Assembly (NCBI GenBank): GCA_010093515.1
Contig: MU001693.1
Location: 5,009-69,008 of the forward strand
Direction: 5' to 3'
DNA length: 64,000 nucleotides
Source of the DNA: Lineolata rhizophorae
Taxonomy: Eukaryota > Ascomycota > Dothideomycetes > Lineolatales > Lineolataceae
Shown here: piece by piece, positions 32,254-44,086 of the stretch
How positions within the stretch are numbered: the first letter of the stretch is position 1
Layout: the number at the start of each line of letters is the position of its first letter
Notes under the pieces: model-generated
Seen by the model: only the letters and a program-made list of their open reading frames with translations
Databases searched by the model: none
What the model was told of the DNA's origin: nothing
Position numbers and translations under genes: made by a program

Positions 32254-33236
32254 TCACGGCGACTTGTACACGTAGTTGTACTGCTTTTTCACGTCCGCGA
32301 TCTTGGCCATGACTTCCTCCTCCTTCTGCCGGAACTCCGGGTCCTCCGCAATCTTCTGCTTAAACACCTCCCGTCCGCTCGGGTTGCCCGACGGCACCTT
32401 GAGGCCGCGCTGCACCGCGGGCCGGTCATTGATGCGCTTCCACCAGGCAGCGACGTTGGAGAACTGCCCTTCCAGGTCGATGGCGATGAAGCTCGCAGAG
32501 TTGACCCACCCCCAGCTCGCGCAGTCGGCGTAGCTGAATTTGCCCTTGCCCTTCCCCGCGATGTAGTCGCGGCCCTCGAGATGCATGTCCAGCACACCGT
32601 AAAGTCGCTCCGTTTCGCCGACGTAACGAAAGATGCCGTAGGGGATGAACTCTTTGGCGTAGCGCACAAAGTGGTTGGCCTGGCCTTGCATGGGACCCAG
32701 GCCGCCATGCTGCCAGGCCACCCATTGCTCAGCATCCGACGTCTCGTCGTCGTCGGAGAAGGAGAACTTGTGCTCCGGGTCATAGTGCTTGACGAGGTAG
32801 TTCAGGATCGCTGGAGCTCGATTAGTCCTAGTCAGCAACGAGCCATCGGCGACGGTTCCAAGAGCTCGACTTGCCTGCGCCTTCCATGAGGGAGATCCCG
32901 CCCCGATCGTGGTCTACCAAAACTGGAATGCGACCATTGGGGCCGAGCTTAGTAAACCAAGGTTCCTTTTGGGTGTTCTGCCCTATGTTCACGCTCTGAA
33001 ACGTGTAGTCCGTCCCGTACGCATCCTTGAGCTCCTCGAGCAGCATGGAAATCTTGACGCCGTTAGGCGTGCCCTAATAGCGGTTAGCACGCTAGACACC
33101 TCACTATAGTCTTTACGTGCCGTACGAAGGTCAGGAGCCTAAAACAAGGTCAATTGCGACTTCAGCGTTTCGAAAACAAACGACAAACTCACTCTAGGCC
33201 CTTGTTGGCGATAAGACCCGTCGGCTGAGAGGCCAT
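32254..33236 (-). CDS. Ure2-like glutathione S-transferase
   Basis: Exons 33236-33193, 33138-33126, 33073-32875 and 32810-32254 give 270 aa. The thioredoxin-like N-domain has [24 protein letters not shown], whose TPNG asparagine is the usual glutathione-contact residue in Ure2/YfcG types, then [24 protein letters not shown]. The C-domain has [20 protein letters not shown] and [14 protein letters not shown]. Exon 2 is 13 bases long. Intron 3 (32811-32874) uses a GCAAGT donor. Two acceptors six bases apart (exon start 32810 or 32816) are both in frame; 32810 gives MEGAAILNYL, closest to the family. Role: glutathione conjugation or peroxide/thiol reduction in the cytosol. Confidence 0.9.
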
Positions 33237-34011
33237 GTCTGCGGATACTGCCGGCGCAAAGAAATGTTTTGATGTGTGATACAGTCGTGAGGCTGCTCGT
33301 GCCCTGAACATTTGGCGAAGGGCCATCATAGAGACCGCACCGCAACTAAATACTCCGCCAGACGAGCCTCCCTGGAATACTTGCCAGGACGCGGGGCTAA
33401 GCATCACTCGCATCAACTGGCAAAGAGGAGCTTAGGAATCATCTTCGTGATGTCAGTGGCCGACGTCTGCCAAGTTCGCCGGGGACTAGGGTAACCGCTG
33501 GCCGACCTATTCCGAAGTGGTTGCAACGATGCGAGTTGCAATACAAGGCTATCCGCACGGTTGATAGGGCCGGCGAATAACTTTCAGTAATGGCGCTAAC
33601 AATGGGCAACTGGACGCGTTAATGTGTCTAGACAGTGCGTACCTAGCTACACGACTCATCCAAGCGGGAATTAGCTAATACTCCATCACGTGCACTCTCG
33701 CGCGGAGTTACAAAATCACACTCAGCGTGCTTAGAAATCCAAGTGACCGCACCTTGATTGCGCACAGAGCGCACCGCCTTCGCTAGCGCATCATATTATG
33801 CGCCGTGTCCCATGAAACGAATTTGGAATTCGTGGCGGCCGGACGATTCTCCGGAGAACAGATGAGCACGCCATTGCTTTGCTATGTAATTGGTTCTCTC
33901 TCTACTCAATTGACAGTATTCGGGCGAAGGCAGTCAAGCTAAAGTCCATAATACAAACGGCTCAAAACTACGACAACCTTTTCTACTAATTGTCGTGGTG
34001 GATAAACCCAA
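33237..34011. other. Intergenic, promoter of the GST gene
   Basis: 0.78 kb. An in-frame continuation upstream of the GST start exists but is unlike the family. Nothing else recognisable. Confidence 0.45.
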
Positions 34012-34761
34012 TCATACTTCGGATGAACCCGTCAAATTCCAGTACTCGGCGAAAGGGTCCCAGTCCGGATTGACGTGCCGCTCATACTCCATCCCAAGGG
34101 CCAACTCGCTGGCAAGATCCTCGCCGTACATTTTTGCAACGAATGCAAACATGAGGTCGATGCCCGCGCTGACGCCGGAGCTTGTCCAAACGTTCCCATC
34201 TTCGACCCATCTAGCGTGAGGGACCCAGTTGACGTTGGGACCCTGCGCCGTAACCCACGCCCACGAACGCTTGTTGCCGGTAGCTCGCCGCCCGTCGAGG
34301 ATTCCGGTCTGGGCCACCATACCGACGCCGGTGCAGATGCTAAGGAAGTATTTGACGTTCGGGAAGGCCTCGAGGATATACGCTCGCACCGGCGCGGTGA
34401 CCTCGTCGGACCTTGTGCCGACACCGCCGGGCACGATCAGCACGTCGAGCTGTTCTGGGGGCTCGGTGAAGGTGTGCGTTGGGACTACGGATTCGCCGAA
34501 ATCCGAGCCGCTGTTGTTCATGACCTGTGGCTTGGTCGATACCGGGTCCATGGTCTCGGCGATGATGTGGAGGTTGAGCCTGTTCGAGAACGAGACCATG
34601 TTCAGCACGTCGAGCGGGCCAAAAACATCGAGCGCTTGGAACGCTGGATATAGGACGATGCCGTAATTGACCAGCTCCGTTTCATTGGTCATACCTTGGG
34701 CATGTATCGGAGCCAAGACGGCAGTCCAAATTAAAACAAAGAACATAGATTCGGCCAGCAT
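34012..34761 (-). CDS. Secreted DJ-1/PfpI family protein
   Basis: Single exon, 249 aa. The start at 34761 is the first ATG; it opens a signal peptide (MLAESMFFVLIWTAVLAPIHAQ). The PfpI fold follows: YGIVLYPAFQALDVFGPLDVL, LDVLIVPGGVGTR, and the nucleophile elbow FLSICTGVGMVAQTGILDGRRAT with Cys143. The block VWTSSGVSAGIDLMFAFVAKMYG is typical of isocyanide-hydratase-like members rather than of DJ-1 itself. Secretion is unusual for such enzymes. N-glycosylation sequons NET and NNS are present. The natural substrate is unknown. Confidence 0.88.
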   Translation of the reverse strand: MLAESMFFVLIWTAVLAPIHAQGMTNETELVNYGIVLYPAFQALDVFGPLDVLNMVSFSNRLNLHIIAETMDPVSTKPQVMNNSGSDFGESVVPTHTFTEPPEQLDVLIVPGGVGTRSDEVTAPVRAYILEAFPNVKYFLSICTGVGMVAQTGILDGRRATGNKRSWAWVTAQGPNVNWVPHARWVEDGNVWTSSGVSAGIDLMFAFVAKMYGEDLASELALGMEYERHVNPDWDPFAEYWNLTGSSEV

Positions 34762-37298
34762 TTTGCAGTTTCGCTCGAATGCAGCTAGAGTAGAATTCAA
34801 ATATCAACTTCTAAGCAAGCTTGCGAACGAGCGGGCAGTCACTAGATATATCCCTAGAATAAATTGTGATTCTCGAGGCCATTTGAGAGGGTTTTCCGTC
34901 TAAACGAGGTTGTTGCCAGTCAATCTAACTCTAAACCGCTCGATCCTTTGCCAAGCGTTGAAGTGCATTTTGCTCGACCTAGGTGCTGACAGGTTAAAAT
35001 GTTGAGGTGTTCCCGGCGCCTCGCGGTGAGCAAGTTTTAATTCGCTTAGGATTTGCGCAGCGCCGAACTTCGACCCAAGTACCTTCCAAGGTTTTGACTT
35101 TTCACAGAGTCCGATTGTTGAAGCATCATACAAAGAAAATTCAAGAGCAAAAGAAAAATTAGCAAACACGCCTCGTCATCTCCCAGAACTCAATACTATC
35201 GACTAAACAATAACCACATCTGAAGCTAATGCCCATCAAGAAGTCGCTCTTTTACGTCACCAAATACTGCCAATGGTTGTATTTTATGCCAGAGGTGGGC
35301 TTCAAGCGCAACCACGCCATGAATTAATGTTATGAAACCCTCAAGTCTGACGGCGATTCACGTAGTCGAGGTCTTGGCCTCTAGTAGTATAGCGCCAGTG
35401 TTGGTAGTAGGGAAAACACGACCTTCGTAATGAGACATCTATAATCCTAGATTATCGTGCTAGGAACCTTGATGTGCTCGTCCGCTAAGATGTCTCGCAG
35501 AGCTTCTGAATAGAGAGACTTCCATATAATGGACTAGACTTCTGGTTCTTGTTAGTACTCATTGGCAACATCGATTTGTTCGAATCATGCTTGCAAATTA
35601 TCATAGTTGTGATCAAGCCTCCTCTATTTCTTTCTAAGATGACTCGCTTTCCATGACTCCAACAAATACTTGTACAAGCTCGAGTCCGAGCTGTCCCACT
35701 CCAATAAAGAATTCCTGAAAAGACAAGAGCTTCCCTAAAATCATAAAAAGGAATGCGTCAAGAATGCAGACCTCGCGATTTTTCACCCTGTCACATCAAA
35801 TAATTTGGCGCTATTTGACTAGGAAAATGGGACAAAGCTGAAGGAGGACCGCAAGTAAGTTGTTAACTGAATAGTGGAGGAATCTACATCGTGGGGCCCA
35901 AACCAGATCGTTGCTCAGGTGATCTGACAGGAGCACGTCCCACAGACAACTAATTGAGCTTGGGTGCCAGCGAGGCACGAATATATAGTTTGCAATGACA
36001 AACGGCGCAGTCTGAACTAGAAGAAATAATAGCACAACTAGGAGGATTCAATGCACATCGGTACATGTTATTGGTTTCCTAGAACGGGGTATTTGTAGAC
36101 ATTTTGACTACCACCTCTATCAAAGTATTTGGGACAACGAGAGCAAATGCGAACACGGCGTAGTATTTTACCAACGTTGGCTTTAGGTGGGTACGTAGCA
36201 GTTACCGAAATTATTGACAATGTTCAGTCTACTCGAACAGTCGAATTCTACGACCCGACTCAGGGCGAATGAAATTGATCCTTTAAAACAGTTCGAAGCC
36301 GAGCATAAGAAAAGGTCTTGGATGTCGATCTTGATGGAAGGGATTTCCGAGGTTGTCGATATGTTTTACGAAATTTTTACTAGGGGCAAAATACTGTATC
36401 CCCCTGGGAGGCAAGTCTACAGAATGCTTTGTAATATTTGGGGTGATTGAAATGCCCATTATTCTCACAGCGCAAAATCTTTGTAATACTTCAGCCTTAT
36501 TTCTTTGGAGGGTTTAGTAGCCTTATAAATTCGCTAAGTTATAGTCACGAAGAGAGTCCGAAGTATTCGCTGCAAGAATTCGTCCGGACTCTAACTCGAG
36601 CTTCAGGTTGCAGATTTGTCACGAAACCGTTTCCCTGCATCATAAGATCCTTCCGAAGATTTACAAGCATCTCATTTTCGCATCATTTATAGCAAAACAA
36701 TTAATTCCATCGATAGATCAGACCTGCGAGGCTTATGAGCAGGCCAATACTAAGAATCCGCTCTCGAATGTCCTGACGGCTGCCGGCCAGCCGCACCAGC
36801 TAGGGTGAAAATACTGGGCCGGAAAATCATTGCCATCAGCATCTATGAACCGCCCGAGTTAATGGAAAAAGTGAAGTTCTGGTCATAGCCGTATGGCGTC
36901 GACATGAGAGAATTTATGCTAGATTCATCCCATTATTCGCATGATTAAAAGGCCACAAAACAGATGGATGTGCTAGCAGCGCGGCCTACAAGACACAAAT
37001 GAAGCAATAAGATCTATAGCAATGCGTTAATTATGTATATGCCCACAAATTGATTTGTAGTATAGTACCAAGTTCTCGCTCGTAAATCGAAGTTTACTCA
37101 TATCCTCCCTTTCTGTTCCTCAATTTCCAATGCAACTTCTAGTTTTTACTTCTTTACTTCACCATTTTCCCTAGAGACCAAATCTACTGATTTCGTTCTT
37201 CTAGTATCTTTTATCTTTATGTACTCCCGCTCTTATTCAACACTATGACCTTATTTACAGATGAATGATAAAAAAACTTTTTACCTACAAGTCACTAA
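34762..37298. other. AT-rich gene desert, 2.5 kb
   Basis: The most AT-rich part of the window. It has only short frames, none conserved. It could be decayed repeat DNA, but I could not see terminal repeats or a coding remnant that names a family. Confidence 0.5.
36214..36450 (+). CDS. Doubtful small open frame
   Basis: 78 codons with an ATG, in the AT-rich desert. The peptide (KRSWMSILMEGISEVVDMFYEIF) could form an amphipathic helix. No similarity recognised and no promoter evident; probably chance or a remnant. Confidence 0.2.
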   Translation: MTMFSLLEQSNSTTRLRANEIDPLKQFEAEHKKRSWMSILMEGISEVVDMFYEIFTRGKILYPPGRQVYRMLCNIWGD

Positions 37299-39539
37299 TC
37301 AGGGCGAATTCTTCCCCTCTTGCAACAGCCTCAATCCAAGCTCTTTTAGTTTAAACTTTTGAATCTTCCCGCTGGCTGTTTTTGGATAATCTGCAACATA
37401 AAACACGTATTTAGGCACTGCTTGACAGTTAGTTTGGTTCACTCTGCCCAATCCAAATTACTCACCTAAGTGATGGCTCAGTTTCGTTCTCACCCAATCT
37501 TTGACTTCGTCGGCCGGGATACTCAGTCCCTCGTGCGTGATGATGAATGCGCCAGGGACTTCTCCGTATCGCTCGTCTGGAAGTCCGACGACTGAAACTT
37601 GGGCAACAGCATCGTGCGCAAACAAGCAGTTTTCAATCTCGAGTGGGTGAATGTTCTCGCCACCCTTGATGATTAGGTCTTTGATGCGTCCCGTGATCTT
37701 GACGTACCCTTCGTTGTCCATTTCGGCCTCGTCTCCAGTCTGGGAAAATACCATAGTCAGAAGGGCTTCGGCATGGTAGAAAAAGGACACTTACGTGCAT
37801 CCACACTTTACCCTCATCATCCGCTTTCAACACTTCCGCCGTTTTCTGCTCATCTCCCCAGTACCCTCTCATGCACAGATAGCCACTGACGGCCAACTCG
37901 CCCTTCTCACCCACTTTCAGCACCTTAGTCGAATTATGGGGATCCACGACTTTGGCCTCAACGTGCGGGAGGAGCCTTCCAACGGTGTCGATTCGCTTTT
38001 CGATTGGATCGTCCGTTGTTGTCATGGCGGACACGGGGCTCGTCTCGGTCATGCCGTAGCAGATGGTGAGCTCCGTGAGGTTGAGCGTGCGGTGGAGCTT
38101 ACGCATAAGCTCAGCCGGCACGCTGCTTCCCGCGGCAATGCCGGTACGCAGCCGCTCGAAACCCGAGTCTGAGGGCACGGCTCCTGTGGCAAGCAGTTCG
38201 AGCTCCGCGACAAACATGGTTGGGACACCGTACAAGGCGGTGCAGCTGTAGTCTCGTACAGAATGCAAGGCATCCACTGGGTTGAACGCTTCTGAAGGGA
38301 AAACGATGGCAGAACCGTGAGTCGCTGTGGCCATGAGGCCGAGAACGCTGCCGAAGCAACTACTTACACGTCAGAATCGCACCCGTGAACAGAAAATACT
38401 AGTAAACTGACTGAAAGAGCGGCGGCGGACAACACACGACATCGGCCGGCGTCAGTTGCATGCGATCTCCAATGCTCTTCCCGTTATTCAAAATAGACAG
38501 ATGAGCGAGGCATGCTGCCTTAGGCATCGACGTTGTCCCTGACGTGAATTGGATGTTGATAACTTCATTTGGCCGAAGCCCCTGATTAGCGAGTGGTCTG
38601 CCTTCTCCTCCATCTTCGACGACATCCTCGTAAGCCGTCACGCTTCTCAAAGCACGCGTGTCAATACGACTATCGGAATTATTGACTATAGTGACTGAAT
38701 GTAGTGAAGGGACGATTTCGGATTCTAGATGAGAACCTTCGAGGTTGGGAACAAGGTGTCTTAGAAGGGGTATGTTTGATCGTGGTTCCTTGCGTGGGAG
38801 GTTCGTTTCGGCGCCAATGAGAAGGTGACTTGCTGAAAGGTGATTCAAGGCTGAGAGTACTTGTGCGGCATTGAAAGCGGGATTAAGAGGTACCTAGGGG
38901 GGGGTTAGACTGTTATTCGAGATCCGGCATCTAGATGAAACTTACCAAGATTGCACCAAGCTTGAAAAGCGCGTATGTGACCTTTGAAATTCAGCTGCGA
39001 CCGTGATTCTAGCATCGGCTTCAGTGCACTCACAGTGACATATTCAACGTTGTTTCCCAAGGAGACAGCCACGCGATCCCCTTTGGACACGCCCACGTTT
39101 GCCAGGCCCCTTGCCAGCGCATTGCTAGCTCGGTCGAGCTCCTCGTACGTTAGCCGACTCCTTTGATGCCTCGATATTATACTTGATGGTATGGTCAGTT
39201 CAATCTATAAAAGCCTAGTATATCCGGATGAAGCTCACGCAATGCGATCCCCATGTTCCTCGACAATGGAATTGAAATTCTCGCCGACCGTCTGCTCCAG
39301 CAATGGCGGCTGTCGAATTCCGTCAATGGTTAGCAAACCATGGTAGAACGACTAATTGAAGCTCCCGAGCTCCGACATACGTGAAGCGGCCCCTTCGACC
39401 TCGCCTCCGTCAACAGCGTCCTGCCGAACGCATAACCGGCCGCACGGATAGGGGACCAATGACCGTGCAAACTTGAAAGGGTTACCCGCGCCGCCGCGGC
39501 GCTGCAAGCTCGCGCGCCGCTTGGTGCAAGTCTCAGCAT
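37299..39539 (-). CDS. Acyl-CoA synthetase (AMP-binding), probably mitochondrial
   Basis: Exons 39539-39381, 39309-39239, 39181-39034, 38981-38946, 38893-38412, 38359-37795, 37739-37466 and 37417-37299 give 617 aa. Adenylation motifs are complete: TSGTTSMPK (about 255-263), YGMTETSP (400-407), [30 protein letters not shown], and [10 protein letters not shown] with the catalytic Lys near 596. The N-terminus ([23 protein letters not shown]) is Arg/Ala-rich without acids, like a matrix presequence; no peroxisomal SKL-type tail is present. The overall type is medium-chain/ACSF2-like, activating a carboxylic acid to its CoA ester with ATP. The last intron (37418-37465) must end at 37418; a later AG would delete the conserved VPKYVFYV. 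The 36-base fourth exon is easily missed. Confidence 0.92.
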
Positions 39540-40506
39540 TGGGAGCTCTCGAGTTTTGGCTGGCTAGCTATGTGCGTATCCCCAAGCTCGACACTCGAAC
39601 CCATTCAAGACGGCGCTAGCCGCGCAATTGCAGCCGGCAGTTGTATTTCGCTTCCAGGGTGCAACCAGCAACGAAAAATTTCAAAAGAATGAGAATGAAT
39701 GCAACATAATAAGCATTTGGGTGCGCGCCACACGCGAGCAAGATTGCTGAAAGCAAGCAATAGCCATGAGTATACGCGCCGAGGCCCAAGCTCGTTAGGT
39801 TAGTAAGATAGAGTGGATGAAGTGGTCGACCTGCCCGAATGGACGATCCCCGGCGCTGGCTGTTACCGGGGGAAACGCGGGGTTCGGCGTGCCGTGGTCC
39901 TAGGAGCCGAAGCCGCGGAGTTGGACCGTGGGGTAAGCGAACCGGGAACACGCCTGCGATGATGTAAGGCTGCACTCAGCCGTCGAGCTGGTAACAGTCA
40001 TGGCCGAATCCACCGACTACTAATTGACCACTGGAGACGCAATATAAGAGGCTCTAGTCTATGCGTACCGCCGTATAACGCCGGTAATAGGCGAGACATT
40101 TGCGTTACCGTAGATACAATTGAATGCTCGAAGGAAGAAACCAAACTCCGCTAACTCTGCTGTCCTCGTATACCTACATATCGTGAACAGATCGTCAAGC
40201 AAATATCATAGTGCTACAGCGATTCGTTCATCTGCAGTTGGCTCGTAGCTGACTTTACGCGTGCCATCGGTGCGAAGCAGGAAATTGCGCTGTACAGGAT
40301 CAACTGCAGAAGTCGGCAAAAAAAAAAAAGGATATGTCGTGCGAGACGTGTGGAAGCGAAGAGAAACGCCTCCCATTTGAATTTGCCTACAAGTAAGCAT
40401 GCTCATCTGGAACCTCGCCAAAACGCCTCTGATCTGCCCGTATGCTGACACTCCCATCGCCTAATCCCCATTCCCATTGAGCCTCACCTCTTAAATCTCA
40501 ACCCAA
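39540..40506. promoter_or_regulatory. Intergenic, promoter of the acyl-CoA synthetase gene
   Basis: 0.97 kb between two minus-strand genes. A poly-A run lies near 40318-40330. No conserved coding signal. Confidence 0.45.
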
Positions 40507-42195
40507 TCAAAAGTCGGCGAAAGCAGAATCGTATCTCTCCCTCATATCGGCTGTATAAGGATCCTTCGCTTGCGTTTCCGGGTCGTAGTCGTCAAAATTA
40601 CGCGTGTCAGCAGGGCCCCTTAGCTGCGGGATGATGGGGCCGCGGATGCGGCGGTGGTAAAGTGCGTCCCAGTCGATGTGGCTAAACCACGGGTGTGCCT
40701 TGACAGCACCCGCGCCGCCGCTGATGTTGCCAAGGCGCCTGGATACGTCGACCGTGCACAGGGCGCCAATAATGTCGCGTGCGTTGGAGGACATGGCTGA
40801 TGGGTAGCGGACTTTGCCTTCGACAATTCTGCGAAAGGTTAGCGAGAAGTCATTTAAGGCAAGGAACGGTATCGCATACTGTTCATAGATTTTCATAGGG
40901 TTTTGGTCCCAAAAAGGAGGCTGGCCAACGAGGAATTCGTAGACAAGAATGCCAAACGCCCACCAATCGACTGCACAGCCATGACCTGTAAAATGTGAGC
41001 ATTGGGTCGACGTGTGATGGGAAAAGCTCCATACCCGTATTCCGAATAACCTCCGGCGCAAGGTACTCTGGAGTCCCACAAAGGGTGTAGGTTTCACCTG
41101 GATCACGTCATTAGCACACCTGTAGTCCGAGGTATCGGTAGGCCGCTTACGGTCCGCAATCTTTTTGGCGAAGCCAAAGTCCACCAACTTAAGATGTCCT
41201 TCTGCGTCGATCAAAATATTTTCCGGCTTCAAATCGCGATAGGCGACACCTTGACGCTCGTGCAAAAATTCCAATATCAAAACTATTTCCGCGGCATAAA
41301 ATTGGGATGTCGATTCGTTGAACCGTCGGGCGCGCCGTAGGTAGCTAAAGACCTCTCCTCCGGGGCAATAATCAAGCTACACTCCTATTAGATTTTGTTG
41401 TCCAACTCGAGGAAAAGATGGTTCTAACCAGCATATACAAGGTATCGTAGTCCTGAAAACTCGCGACCATGGTCGTGATGAACGGATGGCCAGCGACGGC
41501 GGCAAGAACGTTGCGCTCGTTCCGTACGTGTTCCACCTGCTTGAGGCGGATGACTGCAGTGATCGCAAAGTCGAGGTCAGCAAACAGGCGGGCCAACAGA
41601 TGCCGCAAACACGTACCGTCCGCTTTCCGCAATATCTTGAGCGCGAACACCTTATTGGCCTCCTTGTTCTCACGGGCGCTGAGTCGCGCCAACCACACGC
41701 GCGCAAAGGTACCTGCAGTGCGACCGCACCGGCTCCGCCGTCAGCATACGGTCCAGACTCAAACTCCCGCACACCGCGCTCCGTCCGGCATCCGGCCTCA
41801 ATGACGTGACCGCTGAACGGCGAGGAACCGAAAACGCGGAACCAACCACTGCAGCCCTGAGAAAGTCAGAAGAGCAACGTCGTACCTGTTCCGAGCGTCT
41901 TGATCAGCTCAAAGTCCTCGCATCGGAGGTACTTGGAGCTGTGCCCCACCACCTTCTGGTCGGGCTCGATCAAGATCTCCGACGGCGTGAGCGGTTCGCG
42001 CTGCGTCTCCCACTGGATGAGCTGCTGCTTCTCGCGTTCGCGCGCGGCGACGATGTCCGGGTCCTCGGTGTGCTCGCGCGGCCGCGGCGCGGAGTTGTTG
42101 TTTTTGTCATTGCTGCTGTTGTGGCGCTCTTTTGCGCGGTGGTGGTGCTCCCGCATGCTGTGCGGTATGATGTGCTGCATGGCGGCTGTCGCCAT
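40507..42195 (-). CDS. cAMP-dependent protein kinase catalytic subunit
   Basis: Exons 42195-41886, 41712-41617, 41553-41429, 41376-41151, 41097-41035, 40985-40880 and 40828-40507 give 415 aa. A His/Asn/Arg-rich N-terminal extension precedes the AGC kinase core. Landmarks: glycine loop LGTGTFARV (101-109), Lys129 in FALKIL, YRDLKPEN with Asp225, DFG at 243-245, activation loop TYTLCGTPEYLAPE with the phosphorylatable Thr, VDWWAFGILVYEFLVGQPPFWDQNPMKIYEQ, and the hydrophobic end SAFADF that fits PKA. FWDQNPMKIYEQ suggests the second fungal PKA isoform (Cpk2/pkaB type). Intron 1 (41713-41885) is 173 bases and splits the glycine loop. Start at 42195 is the first ATG of the conserved frame. Confidence 0.93.
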
Positions 42196-44086
42196 CGCTC
42201 GGAGACACGCGTTCGCAAGAGTAAATGCGAGGGATAGGTGAGATGCGCCCAAGCGGGGGTGGCAGAAGACTATGAGGTTCGAGGGCGCTTGCGCAGGTAG
42301 GCAAATAGAGAGAGGCGTGGGGAGAGCGTGCCGAAAGGTAAGTTGTGCTAGATCATAGCGGAACCGCGCAACGGCAGCTCGGGGTGGCTGGGCGTTGATG
42401 ACAGCGACGGCGACGGCGAATTGACGGCGCAAGAGGCGCAGCGCACTCGCGGCGAAGCAATGACGAGGAGATGGCGGCGGGAGGGCTGCGGCGCGGGAGT
42501 CGACCGGCGCGGGTCGGCGGCAGGGCGGAGGTGAATGCGCATCAAGATGAAAGGGAAGGGGCCGGGAATGGGAAGAGGGCCGGATGACGACGAACGTGCC
42601 TGGGAGGAGCAGGCGCTTCGTCCAGGCGTTCAAGCGTGGGGAGCGCAAGCTGCTAGTACTCGGTAGGGAAGCTTAATACGGCAGGCTTTGGGTGCTTGGT
42701 CGCGGGGTAGCGGCGCAGCACGCCCACTCCTCCCATCTGCGCTGCAGAGCGCCGCGGCGGATGGCCTCCGGGGCTGGATGACGCTGGCGGCTGACGTCCT
42801 GCCCGGCCGCCGCGCCCGTGGACAGGGGTGCGGCAATCAGGGTCTGCCGCGCAGGAGCAACCTGCCCGTCGTGATGGCGGCAGAACCAGTCATGATGATT
42901 AAGTGGAGCGCCGCCGTCCACCCCTCGACTCGAGAATCTGGACGTGCTCTACGCAGGCCGGCCCGCCGGCTACATCATCCCGCCATCTCGGGCGCTGCGC
43001 GTCTAGTTCGTCCATACAGACGACCCGGACCTCTTCCTTGCTAACCCGGCACCCCGGACGGCTAATAGATAGACGGACGAGTGGCGTTCCCAGACGACAG
43101 AAACCCCGCCATAATCGACAGAACGTTCCACCGAGTGCCCTGCAAGCGCCAGCCCGTCTCCCGATGCCACACTATTATTCGTCCTGCCATTCCAGAATAT
43201 AGCCGAGCTGTGCCACCGTTGTAGGTGGTTGTCTAGTTCCACTTCGACCCGGACACCGCCGGCTGTCACTTCCCTAATGCCGTATTGGGTCTGTCGTGCT
43301 GCAGATGCACGTGCCGCCAAATGTCCGAAACCGCACCACTCATACTCTTTACGTCAGTTTGCACTCTCCCCAAGGGAGAATCAAAAGGCCACTTGATTGT
43401 GCAGTCATCTGAGGAACAAAGGCAGCCGAGGCAATAGATTTCAACAGTTACTCCATGCACATCATAGATCGGTACTGTGCTTCGCCTCGTAGTAGACGCC
43501 ATTATAGACGTAGATGCCTAGAAAGATTTTACCAGTGCGCCAGTTCGTCGCCCAGCTTCCCGCTGAGGAAATTCTAGATCCTTGCCGTCTCATCCTCGGC
43601 ACATACTAAGGGGTGCGGCTGTTTCGCTCCCTCTCACCTAAGCCGGTGCTGTCTAAAACGGCAGCTCTTGACCATGGTGGTGCTATGATCATATGGAAGG
43701 TTCACTACCGTGTCTTGAGCGGGTCAAACCAATGCTCATGATTTTATTGAGGAAGTCCCATTGAGCACCCCATTTTGACCTGCGATGAACCATGCCGATC
43801 GTAGATAGAGTGATACTGAGGTTGTGAAGAGGTTGGTGTCACATGCTTCGCGAATGTATAGCTGAATTGCATCTCGATGTCGCAATGCTGCTGGGTGAAT
43901 GACCGTTAAACTCCATGTAATCCCAAATCTTGGTAAACTCCTAGCTTCCTGCACAGCTATCACATACACGTCCACCCCTTCTGTTTGTAGCTCTTCACCC
44001 AGGCCAATAGTTCGCGGAAAGTAGAGCCTGGTCATGGAATGCAGCGACAGCAGCCTATTCAGTACAGTATTGATGCGCGCGCGCGC
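42196..44086. other. Intergenic, 1.9 kb
   Basis: GC-rich near the PKA start (42.2-42.9 kb, presumed promoter and leader). Two minus-strand frames with ATG, 43266-43502 (78 aa, Cys-containing, MASTTRRSTVPIYDVHG) and 43736-44035 (99 aa, MTRLYFPRTIGLGEELQ), have no recognisable similarity; I do not call them genes. Confidence 0.4.

Noticed and set aside
23595-37298. Secondary metabolite cluster
   Set aside because: No polyketide synthase, peptide synthetase, terpene synthase or pathway regulator is present; the enzymes are generic.
34762-37298. Transposon in the AT-rich desert
   Set aside because: AT-richness suggests decayed repeats, but I saw no terminal repeats, target duplication or transposase or polymerase motif.
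43266-44035. Two small minus-strand frames with ATG
   Set aside because: No conserved features, and I could not join them by plausible introns.
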